Below, in pieces: positions 62,801 to 64,000 of a stretch of DNA of 64,000 bases. Each line of letters begins with the position of its first letter. Position 1 is the stretch's first letter. Under the pieces are notes generated by a model. The model was not told the DNA's origin and did not search any database. It saw only the letters and a program-made list of their open reading frames with translations. Position numbers and translations under genes: made by a program. The stretch is from Symbiodinium natans. Its lineage: Eukaryota > Sar > Dinophyceae > Suessiales > Symbiodiniaceae. The stretch lies in NCBI GenBank assembly GCA_905221605.1, contig CAJNDS010000164.1, positions 1 through 64,000 on the forward strand, given 5' to 3'.

Positions 62801-63967
62801 TTCTTTCATATGGTTTCAGGAATATTCCTTAGTTAAGGAATATTGTTTGTCTACTTTATAAGGGAACCTAGAGCCAACAAAAGCCTAAATGCTAAACGGC
62901 TGGGTTGCCAAGCTAACGGGTTCAATAGGGATGTGCTCAGGAGGTCAGGGTTCATCACAGCTTACATTCCTGTATGCCGACACTTAGTTTTAGGGTTTAG
63001 GTGTAGGGTTTAGGGAAGTACCCTATAACTAGACCTTACTTATAGCTGGTTTAATTCAGATTTCGGATGTTGGTATGAAAGGTTCATGGATGCCTGAAGA
63101 CGGTGCGTTTCAACTTGCGGATATCGCCCAAATCCCTACTAGGCCGCGCGTGAAATACTCGTCGGCCTTCGCGGTTAGCACCTGTACGGGAGTGTGCAAA
63201 AATAGCTAAATGTCAGTCGGGTTCTGAGAAGTACTATCACACAGCTCAGTAGGATAGGTAGTACGCATATTCCCCTAAACCCTTACAAACGGTGCGCCCT
63301 TTTCTACTTCAGGCCCTAACTACCCTCTAAAACCCTTCATGTTCCCAGAAAGCCCTAAACGCACCAGCATAGCCCACCCCCAAAGAACCCTTCATTGCCT
63401 ATAATCGCTCAGTCTCCCTGAGAAGGAACAAACTGGCCCCTAAAGCCCTTCATCCAAGTATGGGCCCTGAATTTGGGTCCTTGTTACTATACAGAATAAG
63501 GGCCCATACTTCGGATCCCTATAAACAAGGGTAAGGGACGATGCGAGGGTCCCATGGTTCCAGCCCTAGACTTAATAACCCTAACCCTAAACCCTAAACC
63601 CTTAACCCTTAACCCTTAACCCTTAACCCTTAACCCTTAACCCTTAACCCTTAATCCTTAACCCTTAACCCTTAACCCTTAACCCTTAACCCTTAACCCT
63701 TAACCCTTAACCCTTAACCCTTAACCCTTAACCCTTAACCCTTAACCCTTAACCCTTAACCCTTAGCCCTTAGCCCTTAGCCCTTAGCCCTTAGCCCTTA
63801 GCCCTTAACCCTTAACCCTTAACCCTTAACCCTTAACCCTTAACCTAACCCTAACCCTAAACCCTTAACCCTAAGCCCTAAACCCGAAGCAGCTGTTGTT
63901 CAGACGCCAGGCCTTTGTGCTGCGCTTCATGGCGGACTACCGCGTGCGAGACTCGAAGAGCTTGTGA
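29479..63967 (+). CDS. RFC3: Replication factor C subunit 3 (about 22 micro-exons)
   Basis: A clamp-loader AAA+ subunit that helps load PCNA onto primed DNA in the nucleus. Exons read in order and in frame match the family from the initiator (MLWVDKHRPKTLDE) through Walker A (GPSGAGKST), Walker B-like VVVIEEAGALSSDAQ, ALRRTMEKYMK, the sensor region TCRIILLTDSASKIIAPLR, and the C-terminal collar (VRGNMYELLLACLPPDF, AFVLRFMADY). Summed exons: 1035 nt, 344 residues plus TGA; human RFC3 and yeast Rfc5 are about 355. Twenty-one introns use GC (9), GT (8) and GA (4) donors, all with AG acceptors, mostly phase 0. Introns run from about 0.3 to 5.8 kb and are dominated by telomere-like repeat. A CTTTTTCAG just before the ATG could be the spliced-leader acceptor. 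Exons 12 and 16 are the weakest calls. Confidence 0.9.
29521..31309. repeat. RFC3 intron 1: telomere-like repeat and TA microsatellites
   Basis: TTTAGGG blocks, TA microsatellites at 29765-29820 and 29890-29920, a perfect CCCTAAA array at 30090-30179 and low-complexity Pro/Leu-like open frames (30860-31252) that are degenerate repeat. Confidence 0.7.
31310..31362 (+). CDS. RFC3: RFC3 exon 2
   Basis: LDYHGALNERLKRIAAS plus two bases of a Gly codon, matching the family LDYH segment. Acceptor GCCGCAG; GC donor. Confidence 0.88.
32307..32359 (+). CDS. RFC3: RFC3 exon 3, Walker A
   Basis: (G)EMPHLLFCGPSGAGKST plus one base. GPSGAGKS/T is the ATP-binding P-loop. GC donor GCGGAT. Confidence 0.93.
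32814..32955. mobile_element. MITE-like element, family B copy 3
   Basis: ACTTGAAGGTTCATGGGACT ... AGTCCCATGAACCTTCAAG. The arms pair over more than 50 bp (TAACCAGTTATAACTGTACT against its inverted partner). It is the cleanest member of family B, in RFC3 intron 3. Confidence 0.85.
33150..33240. repeat. Perfect CCCTAAA array
   Basis: About 13 uninterrupted copies of the 7-bp telomere-type unit in RFC3 intron 3. Comparable perfect tracts lie at 40257-40322, 42444-42535, 48582-48672 and 50656-50740. Confidence 0.95.
33341..33442. mobile_element. MITE-like element, family A copy 4
   Basis: TTGGGATGTTCCCCCC ... GGGGGAAAGTCCCAA with inner AGTCCTTAATAGGAATTAT. Lies in RFC3 intron 3, 33 kb from copies 1-3. 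Confidence 0.72.
33848..33894 (+). CDS. RFC3: RFC3 exon 4
   Basis: (R)VHALLHALYGPGVET; the LYGxGVE motif follows the P-loop helix at the family spacing. GT donor GTAAAG. Confidence 0.9.
34141..34250. mobile_element. MITE-like element, family C copy 1
   Basis: TTGGCAGCCCAG at one end and CTGGGCTACCA inverted at the other, with inner GGTACCC/AAGAC. Related elements at 34750-34860, 42325-42440 and 42893-42996 share the ACTGGGCTACCAAG end and AAGGGTGC core. Confidence 0.65.
34646..34705 (+). CDS. RFC3: RFC3 exon 5
   Basis: VETKTVAPNPNTPSNTVDIQ, the variable beta-strand region. Acceptor CAACAG; GT donor GTGGAG. Confidence 0.82.
34750..34860. mobile_element. MITE-like element, family C copy 2
   Basis: TTGGGAGCCCAGTGGTAGCC ... 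GGCTACTGGGCTACCAAG, with GGTTCAAGGTTCCCTT inside. In RFC3 intron 5. Confidence 0.7.
35106..35280. mobile_element. MITE-like element, family D copy 1
   Basis: AGAGTCTCCAATACCCC at the left and GGGGATTGGAGTCCCT at the right, with repeated ATTCCTTAA/TTAAGGACTATTCC inner arms. A relative lies at 37124-37282 and a partial one near 62770-62880. Confidence 0.65.
35418..35471 (+). CDS. RFC3: RFC3 exon 6
   Basis: VVTSNHHLQVTPADLGRK, matching the family HLE(V/I)xPSD segment. GA donor GACATC; the next exon also begins GAC, so the junction sequence is repeated. Confidence 0.9.
35918..35950 (+). CDS. RFC3: RFC3 exon 7
   Basis: DRAVVMQLIKE, matching DRxVIQExLK of the family. GC donor GCCCCG. Confidence 0.88.
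36276..36314 (+). CDS. RFC3: RFC3 exon 8
   Basis: VASHTNLGSHSFK, the loop between DRxV and the Walker B strand. GC donor GCACCA. Confidence 0.82.
37124..37282. mobile_element. MITE-like element, family D copy 2
   Basis: GGGACTCCAATACCCC ... GGGGTATTTGGAATCTCTG, with an internal tandem copy of TTCTGGTTTAGGCAATATTC. In RFC3 intron 8. Confidence 0.65.
37641..37685 (+). CDS. RFC3: RFC3 exon 9, Walker B region
   Basis: VVVIEEAGALSSDAQ, aligned with VVxxNExxxLTxDAQ. The usual acidic Walker B residues are present as EE. GT donor GTGGGG. Confidence 0.92.
38117..38190. repeat. TA/TATG microsatellite
   Basis: Alternating TA with ATAC/TATG variants in RFC3 intron 9. Open frames across it are repeat translation. 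Confidence 0.9.
39200..39235 (+). CDS. RFC3: RFC3 exon 10
   Basis: AALRRTMEKYMK, a near-identical family block. GC donor GCTCCT. Confidence 0.93.
39617..39676 (+). CDS. RFC3: RFC3 exon 11
   Basis: TCRIILLTDSASKIIAPLRT, matching TCRxIxxxxSxSKxIxPIxS. Acceptor CAGCCAG; GT donor. Confidence 0.93.
39790..40044. mobile_element. MITE-like element, family G, 255 bp
   Basis: GGTTCTTAGTAGGGAATGAGGG at 39790 and its near-exact inverse CCCTCATGCCCTACTAAGAACC ending at 40044. Inner GAATGAG and CATTCCC-type blocks repeat. In RFC3 intron 11. Confidence 0.75.
41268..42213 (+). pseudogene. Broken RCC1-repeat gene inside RFC3 intron 11
   Basis: Roughly eight repeats of ~38 residues with the pattern HTVLLRSDGRAVACG, GQCDIPPL, DEGVTYTQVSAG, a beta-propeller RCC1-type unit common in dinoflagellate genomes. 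Family members bind other proteins or chromatin, often within larger proteins; no partner can be inferred here. The copy lacks a proper start: telomere-like repeat runs up to 41242 and repeat-unit residues begin by about 41268. The frame is interrupted at 41625-41731 by an introner-like insert and loses the repeat pattern after ~42213. Removing 103 bp restores the frame exactly (YTQI-SAAGGHVVLL). No start or donor site is convincing, so I call it a fragment nested in the RFC3 intron, same strand. Confidence 0.75.
41629..41727 (+). mobile_element. Introner-like 99-bp insertion with TIRs and GATT duplication
   Basis: Ends CTTAGTAGCTGAGT (41629-41642) and, inverted, ACTCAGCAACTAAG (41714-41727), 13 of 14 bases matching. 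GATT stands on both sides (41625-41628, 41728-41731). Spliced as an intron it would be 41625-41727, GA at the 5' side and AG at the 3' side, a boundary used elsewhere in this window. Confidence 0.85.
42325..42440. mobile_element. MITE-like element, family C copy 3
   Basis: CTTGGTAGCCCAATGGTGCC ... GTTACTGGGCTACC, just downstream of the RCC1 fragment and followed by a perfect CCCTAAA array (42444-42535). Confidence 0.7.
42802..42891 (+). CDS. Possible exon fragment (unknown)
   Basis: After CCTCAG the frame reads KFAKEMSKQLALELDTGWSQ then LRVVLPDGQ, protein-like and faintly ubiquitin-like at its end. It does not match RFC3. It may be a captured fragment inside the intron. Confidence 0.25.
42893..42996. 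mobile_element. MITE-like element, family C copy 4
   Basis: Contains GGGGTTCAAGGTTCCCT and AAAGAAGGGTGCCC and ends GGTTACTGGGCTACCAAG. The left end is unclear. Confidence 0.55.
43140..43164 (+). CDS. RFC3: RFC3 exon 12 (tentative)
   Basis: RCVRSMAL plus one base. It supplies the RC of the family SRC motif and has the phase needed to link exons 11 and 13, but the residues after RC do not match well and the segment is one residue long. Confidence 0.42.
43797..43989 (+). repeat. ~190-bp direct repeat, copy 1
   Basis: From TCTTGGGCCAAAACTC to GGAGCAGATGCTTG. A diverged copy in the same orientation lies at 45472-45665, in the next RFC3 intron. Shared blocks include GGGACAAGAATCGGATGCTG. Confidence 0.85.
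44999..45180. repeat. G-rich tract with GGGT interruptions
   Basis: About 180 bp almost purely G and T on this strand. Open frames (poly-Gly and poly-Pro) are artefacts. Likely able to form G-quadruplex structure. Confidence 0.95.
45302..45342 (+). CDS. RFC3: RFC3 exon 13
   Basis: APTHKEISQVLLK, matching the family APSxxEIxxVL block. Acceptor GACGCAG; GC donor. Confidence 0.88.
45472..45665 (+). repeat. ~190-bp direct repeat, copy 2
   Basis: Diverged copy of 43797-43989, with ATCTGTCGGGGACCCTAGGA and the same GGGACAAGAATCGG core. RFC3 intron 13. Confidence 0.85.
46271..46542. mobile_element. MITE-like element, family E, ~270 bp
   Basis: Left AGTGGGGTCCTTATTCTAAG and right CTTATAATACGGACCCCATT are inverted; inner GATCCTACTATTCGGGGGTC pairs with GACCCCCAAATAGTAGGATC in the other arm. 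Similar words recur near 62122-62205. Confidence 0.75.
46560..46849 (+). other. Open GC-rich stretch in RFC3 intron 13
   Basis: A + frame (e.g. FLRVADTNNVPMNDVMDVVM) and - frames are both open and protein-like. No family recognised and no splice boundaries that fit RFC3. Possibly a captured gene fragment. Confidence 0.3.
47141..47188 (+). CDS. RFC3: RFC3 exon 14
   Basis: VGAAERLKMAPELATK, equivalent to the xKxExLxLPxxLAxRI helix. Acceptor GCTGAG; GT donor GTGCAA. Confidence 0.85.
48340..48363 (+). CDS. RFC3: RFC3 exon 15
   Basis: IAENSGRD, the IAxxSxxN segment. Acceptor GGGCAG; GT donor GTGCTG. Short, so boundaries are less sure. Confidence 0.62.
48501..48542 (+). CDS. RFC3: RFC3 exon 16 (tentative)
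   Basis: MISVLALKARREYL in the place of the family LRxxLLMLExxR helix. Phase fits on both sides with a GA donor, but similarity is weak. Confidence 0.4.
48961..49620. repeat. Telomere-variant arrays with longer T runs
   Basis: About 25 units of GGGTTTTTA (9 bp) at 48970-49205 pass into GGGTTTTA (8 bp) to about 49460, then GGGTTTA and GGGTTCA. Each block is locally uniform. RFC3 intron 16. Confidence 0.92.
49621..50655. other. Largely non-repetitive part of RFC3 intron 16
   Basis: Three overlapping + frames are open at 49635-49956 (words such as GVEMAYAIHRRSRGE), but none shows a domain I know. The rest has scattered CCCTAAA. Confidence 0.4.
50741..52860. repeat. Degenerate telomere-like repeat, rest of RFC3 intron 16
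   Basis: CCCTAAA and TTTAGGG fragments, poly-C at 51431-51449 and poly-G at 52270-52290. No gene seen. Confidence 0.7.
52861..52905 (+). CDS. RFC3: RFC3 exon 17
   Basis: DVNLPAEAWQTAIEK, leading into the collar domain. Acceptor CCTGCAG; GC donor GCTCTT. Confidence 0.82.
53033..53140. mobile_element. MITE-like element, family B copy 4
   Basis: ACTTGGAGGTTCATGGGAAA ... CTACCCATGACCTCCAAGT with ATAAGTAGGGTCATAAGTAC inner arms. RFC3 intron 17. Confidence 0.75.
53352..53513. mobile_element. MITE-like element, family A copy 5, with internal telomere-like insert
   Basis: TTGGGATGTTTCCTCTTCTA ... GGGGGAACATCCCAA. A CCCTAAA block (about 53410-53440) sits inside the element, between its two AGTACCCCC arms. 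Confidence 0.75.
53735..53782 (+). CDS. RFC3: RFC3 exon 18
   Basis: VAKKILQEQSPRMAME, matching IxxxIxxEQSPxxLxxVR. Acceptor CTGCAG; GT donor GTGATC. Confidence 0.92.
54264..54354. mobile_element. MITE-like element, family A copy 6
   Basis: TGGGATTTTCATCCTTATAC ... GTATAAGGGGGAACATCCCAA, just upstream of RFC3 exon 19. Confidence 0.7.
54456..54515 (+). CDS. RFC3: RFC3 exon 19
   Basis: VRGNMYELLLACLPPDFILK, matching VRxxLYELLxxCIPPxxIxK. GA donor GACAGC. Confidence 0.93.
55008..58735. repeat. 3.7 kb minisatellite, 29-bp unit
   Basis: About 125 tandem copies of a 29-bp unit containing GCCCTTTGAGGCGTTAGGTT followed by TCGGTTGTC. GTT alternates with GCT in the first third. Variant units (CCCTTTT, CCCCTTG, ATAGG) recur in blocks about 1053 bp apart (the GCGTTATAGG unit at 55868 and 56921). 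The last ~250 bp is degenerate. It lies in RFC3 intron 19. There are no unique spacers, so it is not a CRISPR array. Confidence 0.97.
58740..60300. other. Non-repetitive part of RFC3 intron 19
   Basis: Mostly single-copy-looking sequence with weak - strand frames (59421-59822) and no recognised domain. It contains short hairpins such as AAGTCGCAGCGGTTTCGACTT-like words near 59238, 59513 and 59719, listed as a finding. Confidence 0.45.
60364..60417 (+). CDS. RFC3: RFC3 exon 20
   Basis: ELMLRLLKEIKNDDVKRK. Acceptor CGACATAG; GT donor GTCCCT. It follows the 5.8 kb intron that holds the 29-bp minisatellite. Confidence 0.88.
61107..61409. mobile_element. MITE-like element, family B copy 5 (expanded)
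   Basis: ACTTGGAGGTTCGTGGGTAG ... CACCCACGAACCTCTTCAAG. The ~300 bp length comes from telomere-like and other sequence inside the arms. RFC3 intron 20. Confidence 0.65.
61424..61615. mobile_element. MITE-like element, family B copy 6
   Basis: ACTTGGAGGTTCCTGGTACT ... AGTACCATAAACCTCC, with long paired inner arms and a CCCTAAA block near the right end. It stops 8 bp before RFC3 exon 21. Confidence 0.75.
61623..61673 (+). CDS. RFC3: RFC3 exon 21
   Basis: AISAAAHFESTMRQGSK, matching AAxYExRLxxGSKA. Acceptor CCCCCAG; GA donor GACGGC. Confidence 0.9.
61674..63560. repeat. RFC3 intron 21: degenerate repeat
   Basis: TTTAGGG fragments, poly-C near 62212-62223, partial family C/D-like elements (62711-62880) and a repeated segment (63505-63560) shared with 28587-28645. 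No gene seen. Confidence 0.65.
63573..63850. repeat. CCCTTAA variant array
   Basis: About 35 copies of the 7-bp unit CCCTTAA, a block of CCCTTAG units inside it (63762-63805), flanked by CCCTAA and CCCTAAA. It is a different unit from the common CCCTAAA, and homogeneous over 250 bp. It sits 40 bp before the last RFC3 exon. Confidence 0.95.
63893..63967 (+). CDS. RFC3: RFC3 exon 22 with stop
   Basis: LLFRRQAFVLRFMADY then a short basic tail to TGA at 63965-63967; matches LEAFVAKFM of the family C-terminus. Acceptor GAAGCAG. Confidence 0.9.
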   Translation: MLFRRQAFVLRFMADYRVRDSKSL

Positions 63968-64000
63968 AGCTTTAGGACGTAGGGTTCAGGGTTTAGGGTT

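Overview
ORGANISM. This is nuclear DNA of a dinoflagellate; I cannot name the species. The evidence is telomere-type TTTAGGG/CCCTAAA arrays scattered through most of the window, genes all on the + strand, and introns with GT, GC and GA donors ending in AG, usually followed by G. That splice-site mix is a recognised dinoflagellate trait.

LAYOUT. (1) 1-1532: poly-G, degenerate telomere-like repeat, three copies of a ~100 bp inverted-repeat element, and two possible proline-rich micro-exons. (2) 1533-18876: a 17.3 kb island free of telomere-like repeat, bounded by a perfect 16-bp inverted repeat (CTAGGCCGTGCTTTGG at 1533-1548 and its reverse complement at 18861-18876). It carries six same-strand genes: an Ala/Pro-rich Cys/His protein (3825-4922), a hAT-like transposase (5654-9423, two exons), a large protein ending in a putative SAM-binding domain (10421-13595, two exons, one frameshift), a C5-cytosine DNA methyltransferase (14140-15707, two exons, one in-frame stop), a charged low-complexity protein (16382-16918) and an HMG-box/protein-kinase fusion (17389-18474). 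I read it as a very large cut-and-paste-type transposon, or its decaying copy, carrying DNA-modification and chromatin-related cargo. (3) 18877-29470: a ~55 bp minisatellite, telomere-like arrays, short inverted-repeat elements and several exon-like fragments of an unrecognised gene. (4) 29479-63967: one gene, replication factor C subunit 3 (RFC3, the yeast Rfc5 type), split into about 22 exons of 24-75 nt. The joined exons total 1035 nt, giving 344 residues, close to the usual ~355. Its introns total over 33 kb and consist largely of telomere-like repeat, inverted-repeat elements, poly-G tracts, a 3.7 kb 29-bp minisatellite and a broken RCC1-repeat gene. That RCC1 copy is itself interrupted by a 103-bp introner-like insertion.

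HOW IT FITS TOGETHER. RFC3 is a housekeeping clamp-loader gene that seems to tolerate huge repeat-filled introns. The island looks inserted into the same kind of repeat. Its transposase would move it, and the methyltransferase, SAM-domain and HMG/kinase genes are the likely cargo. The frameshift and the in-frame stop mean this copy is either decaying or carries assembly errors. All identifications come from reading motifs by eye; no database search was run.
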